A DNA stretch of 64,000 bases from Lobosporangium transversale (lineage: Eukaryota; Mortierellomycota; Mortierellomycetes; Mortierellales; Mortierellaceae): contig NW_019029064.1 in NCBI RefSeq assembly GCF_002105155.1, positions 20,143-84,142 of the forward strand. Direction: 5' to 3'. Positions 22,748 through 36,454 of this stretch are shown piece by piece. The translations under genes and the position numbers were made by a program. The notes below the pieces were generated by a model. The model did not search any database. It was not told where the DNA came from and worked only from the letters and a program-made list of their open reading frames with translations. The first letter of the stretch is position 1. The number at the start of each line of letters is the position of its first letter.

Positions 22748-25700
22748 TCAATACCACTGCTCCTTGAGAATCTTATTTCGCATCTATATGAATCGTATTA
22801 AGTAATGACACTCAGAATCAGTATCTTCCAGTGCTTTCTCCTTTGGTGTGTGATCACTGAGTACTTGAGCAGCTGTGTTGTTGACAGGAGCATTATAACA
22901 AAAAGGGAAAAAAGACATCTTACCATTGGAGCAGTGACAAATAATACACCCGCCAAAACCACGATAGTGAGCATTAGCTGCGATTTTGAAAAGTCTTCAT
23001 TCAAAATATCAAAGGTCTTTGAAGGCGCATGACGAGTCACAAATACATCCTGTCCATAGGCCACTACGATTGTGGTCGATTCAAGAAGTGTAGGTGACGT
23101 CGCAATCTTCTTAATGCCTGCTATTTCGAGATCATAAGACAGGAAAAGCCGAGGATCATCCGGTAAAGCGGAGTAAGGGATCAGCATTTCCTCCTTCTCC
23201 GCGGCCGTAAGTGCAGATGTTGGGCGACGAGGATCAAGGAACCGTTTGTTAAGAGCCATAACTGATTGCCTTGAAAGTCCAAAGAGAATATCCTTTGCCG
23301 AGATCCCAGCCTTGGTGGATGTAACGCCAATAGCAGTGGCAGAATGTGGGAACGGGAATGACTGGGCGATGACATGGGGGCGTTCTGAAGCGAATGAGGA
23401 AAAGATATCACTAGTAACAAAGCATAGCGAAGAAAAAAATAAAAATAAAAGAGCTCAATTGAGTGGGAATGCCATATCATGAATCAATTGATGATTCAGG
23501 ATACCTAAACTCACCTTTTTGTGCGCTGATTGCGGAACTGACTCTCGTAAAGCTCCAATGCTACGGCCTGGTAGCCTTTAGCAGATGTCGAAGTCTCTCC
23601 CTCAGACCAAAAAGTATATACGACATTATTCTCGTACTGTGTTGCGAGGATGGGCTGATTCAACCCTACATTGTCGTGAGTAACCTGGTATAGAATGCTG
23701 CCCTTAGCAATGTCAACGAGATACACTGTAAGGTATGGTGCCGTTCCATGTTTTGGTTTCTTGTTGACGGTGATCACTGTTGCGTAGTTGGGATTTTGAT
23801 ACTTGTAGAGTACTCCGCGGTCCCCAAGGACCCGTCCCAATGACGCCATGACTTCGTACGAAGGTCTCTCTGCAAGGACTGCAATCTCCTCTCCAGCCGG
23901 GAAGGGGATGCTCCAAATGGGTTCCACATCCATACGATCCATATCCGAAGAAACTATAGCCTTGTACCCTTTAAGAACTTTATCACCAATATTATTGTTC
24001 AACATAAAATAAAAATCGTCCGAAAGAGCCTTGAAGGCCTCCTGAGCAGCTTCAATACCAGGATATGTTGTGATGTGCATACGTTCATCGACAAGAGCCA
24101 ATACTTGTGTTTTCTGCTCAGGATCCTCAATGGGTAATTTAAGAGCACTCAAGTAGCCAGCCGGAATCCAAGCAGCCGCTGGGAAGTGGAAGTTGTCCGA
24201 CTCAAAGTCCTTTCCTGTCAAGGCGTTAAGACGATATGTGCGCATGACCTTGTTACCCTTTTTTTTTGGGAGGGGGGGGGGGGGGGGGAAGTAGAAAAAG
24301 AGAGAAGAGCAGTTAACCATCTGTCTCTAACAGCGGATGTTCTATTAGCTCAAAACCCAATACACTACTTACGCCACCGTCTGAAGTGTCGGCGATAATA
24401 GCGATGACAGGAGGAAGTCGAACATTGGCGTGGCGGATAAGGATGATATTCTTGATATCATGGCCCCAAGGAAAGTATCGGCTCCAAACGATTTGGCCTT
24501 TATTTCCAGAGTCGACAGCAACAACCTTACCCTTCTCAGTACTGAATACTAAGATTTTACGGAGGCCGAATTGGTCGCGATATAAAGGTGGAATGGTTTT
24601 GTTGAGGGAATTGATTTGAACTTCAGAATACGGTGCTGCGATGGGTGATTTAGTAAACAAGGACGAAGGATTGGCATAGGAAATGATGAAAGCTGGCAAA
24701 TCTTTGAGTTGAATAATATGATTACGCAGTCGCTCAACATAGCGCTCAACAATAGTCAGGTTCTTTGCTGCTTTGGTATGACCAGCTTCATCGACATCCT
24801 GTGTCCAAAGTTTGCGCTCAGGTAAGTCCACGAACTCGACATCCTTAACGCTCGCGAGTGCTTCTTCACGCTGCCAGCGCTCTGATTCAACATCTGAGTA
24901 TGCATGGAAGGATCCATCCAGAGTTGAAAAATAGAACCGATGCTGAGTTCCTTGACCCTTGGAATAGAGCTCCAGGGCGACGAAGGAAAAGTGAGAGTAT
25001 GTGTCAAAAGGAAGTGGTAAGATCTGGTGAAGAATGATTTTGTTTTCAGAGACATCATACAACTCAAAGGCTCCATGTTCTTCGTCTTCGCGGAATGCCC
25101 TCAATATTACAACCTCACTAGTTCCAGGCTTAGTTGCCGCTGTGTACGATGAAAAGCCAGTACGTACACCAAAGTCCGATATCATTTCTATTTCTCCAGA
25201 GTCTCCATCAATGTCAAAAAGCACGCTACCCTTAGCATCATGATATTCACCAACGGTTCCACCGATTATGAATTTGGTATTGCCTTCGGCTAATCCTAAG
25301 TTAACCGTTTCTAGCTTGCCCACCAGCTCTTCAAAACTAGAGACTTCAGATAGGATAGTCTACACCGATAGAAGACTTAGTAGGGTTAATGTGTGATCAT
25401 GTCTGTCAAATAAGAAAGCATTGAAGCAAATTGAGGTATACTAGTTTGCCCTAGGCAAAGTAGGTTTAAAAGAAGGAAGAAAAGCTCACCTTCACACTTA
25501 ACTGTGTGACTCTGTTGGTTCCGAGGGTCAAGACTTTTAAAAAGTCCTGCTCTAACCAAGCCACGTACCCATTCTTCACAACCGAACCACCACCAAGAGT
25601 CAAGATGTCCTCAAAGCTATCGATGTTGGATTTGATGTTGAAGGTCTTGATAAGACTTCCAGTTGCCGAGTCAAGAGCTACAGCTTCAAGTGTGAATGCA

Positions 25701-26692
25701 GCAACGTTGCGCTGGAGCCCTAACACATAGGTGATATCGCCATGATCGTCAAAACCTTTGGCTTCTAATACTGAAAAAAATGTTGTTGCAGATCCCTCTT
25801 CAGCCTTCCAGTGCCAGAGCTCTGTGCCAGCCTTGGCGCTCACTTTACGGACGTGTGTGCCTTGATTCAAAATAACCAAATTAGAGTCTTCGGAAGTGAC
25901 AGTGACAGCTTGACCAAAGGCGAGTCCTGGGACAATGCCTTCACCTGCTGGAGAAAAATCCCAGATGACTTGTCCGGACTTTCCATCAAGAAGGCGGGCG
26001 TGAAATTCTTTAGTTCCTGTAAGTGCAAGGACATCTAGTGTCCAATAGATCAAAAAACAGCCAAGTATTGGGTTAAATAATGACAATAATAATAATAAAA
26101 AGGTCATTTAACGACTCCACTTGTTGGGCGCTATTAAATGGAGGAGTACTTACGTCCAGATATAGAACGTATTTCGTGCACGGGCTCATCATCGCGAAGC
26201 ACTTGACGCCAGACTAGAATAGCGAGAGTTAACCGAATAATTCAATAAAATGGATATTAATATTTCGAAAATATAATAAAATGTCATAAACTAATGTCGT
26301 TGAAGGTCTGTACCTAGTTCGCCTGTTTTTGCCTTGATAGCTGCGACGACATTCTTTTCAGTAGCAGCAAAGAAGGTGTTTGATCCTCTGGTAGTTCGAG
26401 GGATTGCTGAAAGGTGTGGAGTACCGATCCATCTATGGTGCCTATAGTCGTTCAGAAAATTAAGTGTGAAAAGTTATGATCAGATTTCTCACAGGTCGGC
26501 ATCAATATACGAAAGGGTATTTTTTACGCCTCTCTGCCCCTCCCACTGAGCTTCCGATTCATACCAATCAATGACACCAGCTTGAGTCTCGTCAAGAGCG
26601 AAGATAGGGGTGATCACTAAAGCAAGCACAAAGACCCAGAGGATCAGCCCCCAACTGACGACGTGTCGCCCCCTGTAAGATGATGGAGTCAT
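22748..26692 (-). CDS. EMC1: ER membrane protein complex subunit 1
   Basis: Eight exons (26493-26692, 26314-26441, 26154-26213, 25490-26034, 24373-25359, 23515-24248, 22924-23410, 22748-22783) close to 1058 residues with all phases matching. A signal peptide (to about residue 32) precedes a beta-propeller lumenal region (EMC1 motifs AKTGELVWRQVLRDDEP and YRLNALTGKDF) and the family's C-terminal domain (PRRPTSALTAAEKEEMLIPY). One transmembrane helix follows near the end (LMLTIVVLAGVLFVTAPM), then a short cytosolic tail MRNKILKEQWY. EMC inserts tail-anchored and multi-pass proteins in the ER membrane. The intron at 24249-24372 contains a run of about 18 G (C on the coding strand). Confidence 0.95.
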
Positions 26693-29343
26693 TCCGGCTT
26701 ATGTGAACGAGTCCCTGCGCCAGATGCGATAGAATAAATACAATGGTCTGTAATAATTTCTTTAGTGATCCAAGCGTCTCGTCCGGATGATGTTCAGAGA
26801 TCTTGTATATTGTTTTTAATCCTCGAGCAAAACGATGATGAATGGAAGGCATCTTCTCCATCCACACTACAGTGCATTTGTCACGTGACGCCAGTGTGGG
26901 GAGAAAAAAAAAAAAAAAGAGTCCAAAGCGTATCTCTCTTAATTCTATGAATTTCTATCCTGCCTTCTATCTCGCGTCTAAAGGATATGCTTTGTAGCTG
27001 CTTCACTTATTATCCTTTATAGGAGAGCGAGCCCATAGCGTAGTGCTGCCCTTCCGAGAGTGAGCCATATCTTTGCAATGGGACTTTATGGTGGATCCAG
27101 TTGCATTGCCTTGAAGTGTGAGCTCCTCCTGGATGAATAAGGGTTAAGGCTACAAAGAATACTGATCTGTAGGAGAAAGTAGTTCAAAGCTGGCATGAGC
27201 TATATCTACAATATTATTTGGTACATGTATTCTGTATTGATTCATCTTTCTCGTCTCAAAGACTTTATACCCAGACTCGAATCTATTCCCAGACATTAGT
27301 CAAGTGTTTGAAACACCTTGATTGTTTACGAGATAAACTGCTTTCAGGTGCCTGGAACACTTCTTGTATACGTCCGTTACAAAGGAATTGGTTGTGTCAT
27401 ATGCCTCAGGATGAATCCTCTTACATACTCTCTCTCCTGAGCAACTTTTAATGTGGCTCTGTCTTAAGCTTCTTATACTCAGAGATTTAACTTGAATACT
27501 TTTTCACATCTGTCAAGGAGGCCATGGTCAAACTTCAAGCTCATGAATCGCGACCTGAGGTTCTTGGCAACGTAGCATCCTTTGCCATTATCTGAATCAT
27601 TTCATTAGGTTTGCCTGAAGATTTTGGAAGTGGCTGTTTTATGGTGATCCATGCAAATCACGTTGACAAGGAGCGACTTTTATTAGACTTGTTCTGTGTT
27701 ACAGGGTCTCTTTTTTTATTCTTAGTAACTGAGGCTGAGGGTATTAAAACACGCATGCATACTGAGCAAATTGGCAGAGATGCAATACATTAAGCAAAAT
27801 AAAAGTGTGCTCGTGTTAATGGCATTCGTTAATCGTCGTCCAATAATTCGACAGGAGCCATGTGGAAATATCATCTCCCAATGATAAAGGCATTCTGTCA
27901 TCAAAAGAAGCTAAAGCAGGAGGCGATGAGTTAAAGGACAGGAAAAGGCATACAGAGTCAAGGTTAAAATTTAGTTGCGTTTCATAACCAGGGTATAATT
28001 GAAGCCAAGGGGACAGGAGACGCAGGGAGTAAGTTTAAAAGGAGTAGCCGAGATGACGATAGTTACAAAGGCTCACACCCACAATGTTTGTAGAAAGAAC
28101 AAAGTAATTTGTTCACAACGGGTAGGGTCAAGAAGTTGTCCATCTAAAAAAATTTCCCAACAAACAAAAACTCACTTAATTGACACGTCTTTGTTAAAAA
28201 ATATAGGTTGAAGAATGGTATTCCTCTTACCTGTTTATTTATTTATTATTTTAAGAGAAGGAAGAAAGGCAGAGAGACAAGTATGAGTGTATACAAAAAA
28301 AAAAAAAAAAGATGTAGTCTACTGCGATGCAATGCGTAAAAAAAGAATAACAGTTGTGGCCTTGTGCACTGTTCTTTTCCTCAAATTGCGCGCGTTTTTC
28401 TTTGCATTTTATTGAATGCTTCTATGCCCTGTGATGACAATGTCCTTGTGCATGTGCGTACGTTTGTTTGGAGAAGAGGAAGGGGTTGGGGGTTTTCCTC
28501 TTTCTGTGGATGAGAACTTCCTCCCCCCTTCTTCTTCTTGCTTCGTCTGTCATCCATATCGTTTTATCCTACCTGGTGTCAGTCTGTCCTTTCTACCTCA
28601 ATATATCAATCATCTCACACCGTATCACACACATTTCACATAGATTAATTTCATCTATCAAATCCATCACATATTAATCCGTGCTTGTCCTTTACACTTT
28701 TGCCCTGAAGATTCCTTTCCCGAAATCAGCTTCCTTTGCCTCATAGTTCCAATTCATTCGAATCATCTAGCATCTCAATCTTTCATCTGTCATTGTTACT
28801 CATCCTCACTTTGTCATCTGTACCAAAAGTAGGGTTGAATTATCAAAGCAAAGGTAAACCAGCCAACGAAACAATCAACCTATTCTCCTATCAACCACAG
28901 CTCAAGAGTTAAACATGCGGAGACAGAAAGCATAAGAGGAGTGAGAGTGTGGAAATGGAGTGTACGTTTATGGACGCTCATGAACATGTGGTACATCGTC
29001 CTGTTATAGCCTTTATCGAGTCAAATGAGAGTTCATCACATTCTTTGCCTTTCCGTAGTTTATTACAGCCTATAATTGAGTATAAAGGGAAAGAAAGGTT
29101 ACTATTCCTGTTCCTTTGTTCTCGGACCCATCTGGATTGTTTCATCCTCTCCTTTCCATGTCTTGTGGCACCCTGTCACTGATCCCTTCCCCTTGCTAAC
29201 GTCCCTCGTTACACCTTTTCCAAACAATTTTGCAATTGGTGTTCAACTCAAGTTGTAGACATGAGGCTGGATATTGTTTCCTTAATCGACAGAATTCTTC
29301 TACAAATATCTCTTTTAAGTCCGATGAATGGAATCCTCACTTT
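26693..29343. other. Spacer between EMC1 and RGS genes
   Basis: About 2.6 kb without a supported gene. Contains A15 at 26905 and A17 near 28297, otherwise mixed AT-rich sequence. The 60-77 residue open frames (27218, 27611, 28416, 28949) have no splice support or family likeness. From about 28400 onward pyrimidine-rich stretches appear, compatible with promoter and 5' leader of the RGS gene. Confidence 0.5.
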
Positions 29344-29727
29344 ATGTGTTTGTGCACTCTTTTTGACACGTTTTCTTGTGCCAATGACTTCTCTCCTTTT
29401 ACTCCATTAACAAATGCTCTTCCCTCTTCCAAAACCACAAGAGCAGACAAACATTCAAAAGTTATGAGAGAAGTCAAGAAGCAATCACAAGCTTATGCTG
29501 ACCCAGGACAATGTTTTTTCCCTCCATTTACAATAGGCGCAAAAAGACTAGGTCGCTTTGCGATTCGTCATTACCCAAATAGCTCACATCCGCATTTGTC
29601 ATTGAAAAAGTCTCCAGTAAAACACACCTGCAGAGCAGTCTTCTTCGGTTTATTTGATCCCGGACTTGGAAAGGTTACAACCGACGTCTTTATTCTTTTT
29701 GCATCTGACACACACATCCCAAAATGA
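29344..29727 (+). other. Upstream open frame overlapping RGS start codon
   Basis: An open frame of 127 codons from the ATG at 29344 (another in-frame ATG at 29464) ends in a TGA that overlaps the presumed RGS start codon (ATGA, 29724-29727). No homology is recognised. It may be leader sequence, a translated upstream frame, or chance; the RGS start itself is inferred. Confidence 0.3.
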
Positions 29728-32373
29728 AGACCACAACATCTGGTCGAGCATTTGCAAAGGTGAGCATCCCTTCTTCTCATGTTGTGAGAGTCAAATTGGA
29801 CAGCTAGGCTTCGTTAATCGTCTCTCGCGGGCAGTAAATCTCGGTTAAATCCAGGAGATTCATTAACAGGGCAGATCAAGGGATACTCCTACAAGATGCA
29901 GATAAATATTGTATCCCTTAAAGATCTTGTTTTCTTGATTTACTTGATGTCTATATGATACTCGTAATCGCAGAGCATTGGCATTAGCTAATGTTCCTGT
30001 TCCTGAGGAGAGAAATTGAAGACACGCAAAGACTACAAAATATTATTGGTGCGATGAACAAAGGCATTAAGAGCCAAGACGAATGATCGAAAAGACCTCC
30101 ACTAATAAAGCTTTATCGTAACCTTCAAAATACCATACTAGAATATCTTTGACTTATTTTCGACACTAATGATTTCGCTACCGATCGAAAACCACAAAAT
30201 TTTTTTAAAAAGCTATCCGAACAGTTTTTTGGCTGAAGATGCTATTTCCAACCTTGGTGGCCTTCAATTCATCCAAACTAACCATGACGCAGACCCTAGG
30301 GACCCCACCAGGATCATTACACGGGTGGTTACAACCCAGTTTTCATTATCACGTGATATGGCAAAGAACCTCTGCCAGACATTTATGGACGCACGTCTCT
30401 TTGAGAGCGCATCGGACCCTAGTAAGCGAGAATTTCAGAACAAAGGCGTTTATCAAGTCACAGGGAAGGGTGGACATATCATTGAGAAGTTTGTACGCCG
30501 CAATGGATTATCTATAGAAGATACTCGTCACATCACGGCAAATGCAACTCCACGCATTCTGATTTTAGAACGTGCGGAAGACGAAGACGCAATTGTTTTA
30601 AATCAAAAATCTGTCGATACTATTTTTAAACGGTTCGCAGGCTCACGGCCAAATGTTATGTCAGATAGCTCAGGGGAGCCATCTACGTTAACTTCAAGTT
30701 CTAGTAGAGACAGAATGCAAGCGAGCATTAATCGATGCAATGGAATTGAGGTGAAAGACCAACAACATAATTATGACATATATAAGCATACCTTCAATGG
30801 AAAAGCTGCCGTTGACTGGATTTTGGATTATACAACAGTTATTAGTAAGGAGGAAGCGATCTGCATTGCACAGGAGATGGTTTCAGCTCAATACATTGAA
30901 CAAGTAGGAGACGAGAGCCGGAATGGACATCCATTATTTAAGGCAGGGAATTCGGCACTGTACCATTTCACTGAGCTAGGAAGAGCTGTTTTAGGCTGGG
31001 AAAGCCTTATTCACAACCGTGGAAGCAGCGTCAATGGAAGTTGGATGGATGGTAAGTAGACAGTTTTCTTTCAATATCGTCTCGAGTTGTCACTTAACAG
31101 GAATTTCGAACATACAACTTATATATGGCATATAACGTCGGCTTGGTACCTAGGTCGAAGGCATACCGGCATCAAATTGGGTCGGTCCGGCCCAGAACTA
31201 CTTCTCTCTACACAGTTTAAGCTTACCTCCAACAATGTCTCAAGGCTTCCTATCTCAGTGATGCAGGAAAAGCGTCGTTCTGCAGACGAGCACAGCCTTG
31301 GAAGCTCAACTCGTTACAGCGACGATGCAACGACAACAAATGGGTCTCTCTACCGTCTATCTCAACTCATAAATGACCCGGCCTCCCAATTATTAGCTGA
31401 TACAGTATCCTCCTATGCGCCATCATCTTCTAGCAAAGATTCCTTGAGCCAGCGTGAAGGCATTTCTACGAATGGAGGAAGTTCTACTACAGCGCTAGGC
31501 TCATCAGCGCAGTCGACAACTTCAAATACGACAAGGCTAAACCTGATCTTGTCCAATTTGACACTACGTGAAATGTTCAAGGGCTTTTTAAAGCAGAGTC
31601 TTTGTGAGGAGAATCTGTCATTCTACATGGAGGTTTTGGACTACAAGGACAAATTTAACACCCTCATCAACTCTTCGCAAGCTTACTTACATCCAGGTTC
31701 TGAGGAGGTCGGAGCTGGTCGCTCAGCTCCAGAAGGAGCGGCCTCTCTAACAGGTGCAGGTGGCCTTATTTTGGATGCTCTACATCCACTGTCTTTGCGT
31801 GAACTAGAGAAACAGATTTGCACGCAAGCGTTTGCCATCCACGAAACCTACTTGGTATCTGGAGCCCCTCGTGAGCTAAATTTACCTCATCAGATGAGGC
31901 AGGATATTACTGCCTATATGCAAGCGGTTGTTCGAAATATGAATGCACATCCTCTCCCGGCATCTACAGCACCCTCGCCAAGCGGCAATCATAGATCTCC
32001 GCCTAACTCTAGTTCACCATATACATCATCAGCTGCCCATGACCAACATAATAGTGATAATGAGAGTCGGGGAAATAGTGCACCACAGCGGGAGCTGATC
32101 CATATTTCGCTCTTTGATCGAATACATGATCACATTTTCAGACTTATGTCAACAGATTCTGTTCCCAAGTTCACAAAGACGGATAAGTACCGAGAAGCGA
32201 TGATGAATCGCGTCCGGCAAAAGGACAATATGAGCAATGGTAGTAGTCACAGTATTGTCAATGCTATTGGCACTATGTCAATCAGCACTAACGGCTTTAA
32301 CGGGGCGAAACCACCTTCAGTGGGAACGCCAAGGCTCGAGCGAACTGAGCGGGGAGCTACACCCAGCGCATAG
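29724..32373 (+). CDS. RGS protein of the FlbA/Sst2 type (DEP-DEP-RGS)
   Basis: Exons 29724-29759, 30142-31051 and 31154-32373 close to 721 residues. The 12-residue first exon (MKTTTSGRAFAK) joins to NIFDLFSTLMISLP, a junction found at the start of fungal FlbA/Sst2 proteins. A first DEP-like region (FLAEDAISNLGGLQF, DPRDPTRIITRVVTTQFS) spans about 13-150, a second DEP domain about 207-300 (FNGKAAVDWILDYT), and the RGS domain about 447-664 (LREMFKGFLKQSLCEENLSFY, FDRIHDHIFRLM). The RGS domain carries a Gly/Ala-rich insertion of about 35 residues. It should accelerate GTP hydrolysis on a G-alpha subunit, with DEP domains tethering it to a receptor tail. Confidence 0.92.
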
Positions 32374-33664
32374 CACTTGCGAGATGAGGACATATTTAAC
32401 AGCATTGGTAGAGAGTAGGAAATGGGACTATTTTCTGGCATGACGACAGATGGCGCCTATTCGAACGAGCTTTAAAAGATAGGCTTTCATTGCATCAAAA
32501 TATACGTTTTAGACACAATAATTGTCCAAAAGAAAGAAGTAAATAAAAAAAAGCAGAGGATCCCTGGTTTCGATATTTAAGCATCGCTTTATTCACGCTT
32601 GTCAATTTATTGATCCTCGTTTGTTGTTCCATGTTTTCTTTTTTGACATTGTACTTTTGCCACCAATGTTGAGCAAAAAAAAATGAGTCAGCGGCTTGCA
32701 TTTTTTTTTCCTCATTCAGAATGCAGTCATCAACCACTGCCAACTGTGTAGTCAGTTTGCCATGATAATGTGAAATATCTAATAAACATCTGCAATGTTG
32801 TCTACTTTTATGGCAATCCTGACAATCCTGACAATCAAGAATCATTTTATTCAAGGTTGCCACTATGTATAGAGTCATAGAGCACTTACTCCGCTTTGTG
32901 CCTTGCAGCCTTATCAAAATCAACAAACTCTGTTGATATGAGAGCACAGACCAGCCTAGCAAGATAAAATTTAAAAACCAGATCGCCTTGGTTGCCAAGA
33001 GAGAAACAAAAGCAGACAGGATTATAGCCATATGGATGCTTATCCGATATCTCACAGTATGAAGAGAAATTAAGTGCATTTTCATTCAATAGCATTAGAG
33101 GGAAAGGGGAGAGCATTTTCTTGAAAAAGATGAAAAAACCTCCAAATTGCGAGGCGCTTTTCGTACGTATTTAAATACCTTCGCTCCGGATTAGTTTGGG
33201 ATCGAATGTTAAGCGTAGACGTTTGCTAACAGGTAGGAAATATATATTGCTCAGTTAATGACTGCTGAACTCATGAATAGCAATACAAGTGGTGAATAAC
33301 AGATCTTGGTCCAAGTAGGAGCATCGTTCATTTAATAGACTTGCAGGACACCTGGATCCTATGAACAGATGTCGGTGATATATTCGACTGAACTCAGCGA
33401 CAAGAAGCCAAGTTGAGGAATGTTAGCCTTCACAGTTGTTGGCTTCGGGAGGCTGAGCTGCCTAAAACAATGGTGACATGGGAGGAGCGTACACCTTTGA
33501 AGGCCAAAGTACACGGCTAGAACTTCAACTACTCTTCAGACAGTTACTTATTCGATGTAATGCTAGGCGTGGTCCATATACTGGGCCATAGAAATATTTT
33601 TAAGGATGCAGCTTATTCGTCAAGCCGTGATCATATTTCACCAGCTAACGAGGACAGTTTAGCG
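32374..33664. other. Spacer with one doubtful minus-strand open frame
   Basis: Between the RGS gene and the pogo element. A 196-codon minus-strand frame (32495-33085) has no recognisable domain, no splice support and partly reflects a ccTGACAAT tandem repeat at 32815-32840; it may be antisense to the RGS 3' UTR. Nothing else seen. Confidence 0.4.
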
Positions 33665-33666
33665 TA

Positions 33667-33747
33667 CAGTCGAAACTGGTTTTTATGCCACTTTTACTAA
33701 TGAAAAGTGGCATAAAAGTTTTTGAACTAACCTCTCTAAAAGTTTCA
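33667..33747. repeat. Left TIR of pogo element, split by hairpin
   Basis: The TIR matches the right end except that about 39 bp are inserted after CAGTCGAAACTGGTTTTT. The insertion contains the palindrome ATGCCACTTTT...AAAAGTGGCAT with a short loop. Confidence 0.8.
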
Positions 33748-33959
33748 TTCTATAAAAATGATGAAATGCAGTCACACATATATATTTCTCACATGATACG
33801 TCTACACAAAAAAAGTCGCTTTTCTCACAGACTTTTCAGATACCACTCTCTCGTTTTATCCGTTCATCGTTCTACACCACGCGTTCTTATATTCAAGGGG
33901 ACACAATTCAACCAAAACAATAAATGATACTGAAAAGCAAAAATGTCCTTCTTTTCCCA

Positions 33960-35895
33960 ATGTAACGAGCAACAAAAAATACACCAAACGTGAGCTTGAG
34001 GAAATCGACCACTGTCGCAAACAAAGATATAATGATCTCTTGCGGAGTGCCAGAAACAATGATATGTCTTCCGTTCTTATACTTCCTGAACCTAAACTAT
34101 ACGAGATCCCTATGGCCAGGGTCTCTTATCCCCTGGAGAAACAAGTTGAATTATTAGACATATATCACTACCTCGAGAAACGTAAAGGTTCACTTCCTAT
34201 CAAGCTCTCTCCCAGCTCCTTTGGTCGCTTACTAGGGATCCATCTTCCGAGAAGTAGCCTTCGGCTCATGCTTAGCCGTGAAGGCCAACTGCGTGCCGCA
34301 GCCAAAATGTACCTTTCAGGTACCCATTACGTTGTCAATCGCAAGAACTTGATGCTTGAGGAGGTCATTTATTACTGGATTCAAGATCAGCGTAAGAAGA
34401 ACCAGTATGTCAACCGAAGGGTGATCAGACAGGCAGCCAATGTTACATACGCGCTCCTCTGCGACCTTTAAGATGAATCGAACGGCACTGTATCCGAAGC
34501 TCCACCATCATTTTCAGCCTCGTGGTTCGATTCATTCAAGCATCGCTATAATATATCATACTGCCAGCTTCATGGAGACGCTGGTTTGGTCGACTTAGAG
34601 GAAATTGAGCCTGAGCTCGAGGAGATCCGCCATCTTTGTGCTGAATACACCCCCGATAATATTTTCAATTGCGATGAAACAGGCTTCTATTTGAAGGAAA
34701 TGAGCGCCAGATCTTATACGGTACCTTCCTCCAAAGCTGGAATTAAGGCTCTCAGAGACTTCAAAGTCTCGGTCTTATTTTGTATCAACGCCTCTGGCAC
34801 CTCCCTAGCAATGGCTGAGACCATGAACTCCTTGAAGCCATCGGTTATCGGTAATACATTGAATGCATGGTTTATGTTTGTAGTAGCCTTTTCTTTATTC
34901 ATTTCAATTTATAGCCATTACGACTAGTTGGTATTTGACACTTTCTAGCCAGCCACTTCGCAAGGAATGTCGAAGAAAATGCGCTATCAAAAATGACGAT
35001 AGAGAAAACAGATTCAGGGTGGATGAATCGTGAGGTTTTTGTAAAGTGGCTGCAGGGGTTTGACAATGAGCTCATGCAATCTGCACTTCTTCTCCTTGAT
35101 TCGGCCGGCGCCCACAGCAATATAGATATGTGTGATGCTAAGGATGGCATCCCATGGAAGCATGTCAAGATAAGATACCTACCAAAAAACTCGACCCCAG
35201 TAACTCAACCGCTTGATGCTGGAGTTATAAGTGTCTTTAAGCCAGCCTTTCTGGAAATGCTCACTTACGAAACACACCTCGTTCGTACCTATGACAAGGA
35301 GAAGTCCCTCACTAATGGGCAAGCTTGGACATTAATCCCCTATGCATGGGAATGCATCAAACCCCAGACATTACAGAATTGTTTTGTGAAAACGCCTATT
35401 CTTCCAAACGAAATGCGTGAGCAGCTTCGCCGTCGATGATCGAAAGATAATAATGGAGCAAGGCCGCTTTTATACACTCGACATAGTCGATACATAAAGC
35501 AAGAAAAGACATATTTTGAACATTTGATCGCCGAGGTTTCTGCAACGAACAACTGGAAGTTCAAAGTAGTACAGAATGAGGACGGACAGGGGCCGGATGA
35601 AGCAGCGCCACAGCAGGTAGATATGGAGGGAGAGAAGGCAGGCAAGGCTGATGAAGTTGAAAGCTCACCAGTTGCCGATGAGGATATAGCTGTGACAATT
35701 CAAGCACGGGATTATCTAGCAAGAGGTCAGAATGCATTTAGTGTCGGAGGCATCAAGCAGGTCAGAGAAAGCACTGATGACGGTTCTGAGATTAAACGGA
35801 AGATCCGGAGAACCGTGAAAGACCTGGTACGATTCTGTGCCGCCTATAAGAGCGAGATGGACACTGAAATCTTGAGTGAGAACAATAAATATTAA
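33960..35895 (+). pseudogene. pogo/Tigger transposase, two nonsense codons
   Basis: The N-terminal DNA-binding part (KYTKRELEEIDHCRKQRYND, then LEKQVELLDIYHYLEK and a CENP-B-type helix-turn-helix, SSFGRLLGIHLPRS) is followed by TAA at 34469 and resumes in the same frame. The DDE core follows: NIFNCDETGFYL (first Asp), an intron of about 60-80 nt ending near 34950, LLLLDSAGAHSN (second Asp) and STPVTQPLDAGVI (third Asp). A TGA at 35437 is again followed by an open frame in phase to 35895. Both stops could come from single C-to-T changes (CAA to TAA, CGA to TGA). All three catalytic acids are still present. Start not determined. Confidence 0.85.
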
Positions 35896-36454
35896 TATTT
35901 TTTGTGTGGATATGCATATGAGTGTTGTGGCTGGTCATTAATAGTTATATAAATTAATTATAACTATTTTATTTTTACTTTGTATCTACTAATCGGGACA
36001 TTCTGTCGATCCACAGTTAAAAGAACCTTTGTGCAAAGCCTTAAGCTATCGGTGAGTCCACCTCACCTAGAAAGCACCACAGTCAGGCCTGTAGGCTAAG
36101 TTATAAAAGCCAAAGAACTTCTTCCTCAATAAAGTCTTCAGTTTTCCCCATACGTCTTGTTCTTGCTATTATCTTTTCCCCTTTTCACAACAAGCATTTG
36201 CCGTCCAGGAACTCAGTTTGTGAGCTAACCTATAAAGCTCCCATCTTTCTCTTTCGGCATCCTATGACGCTGTTTGTCGTCAAGGTTGTTTGTCTTTATT
36301 TTCTCTTGTTATTCTTGTTGACACTCTTTGTACTGTCCTTTCCTGATTTTGTGTCTATCTTTTTGCCCCTTAAGCAAAGATACACCTACTATTTACAACA
36401 TGAGTATATCACGTGAGAAATATATGTGTGACTGCATTTCATCATTTTAGAACA

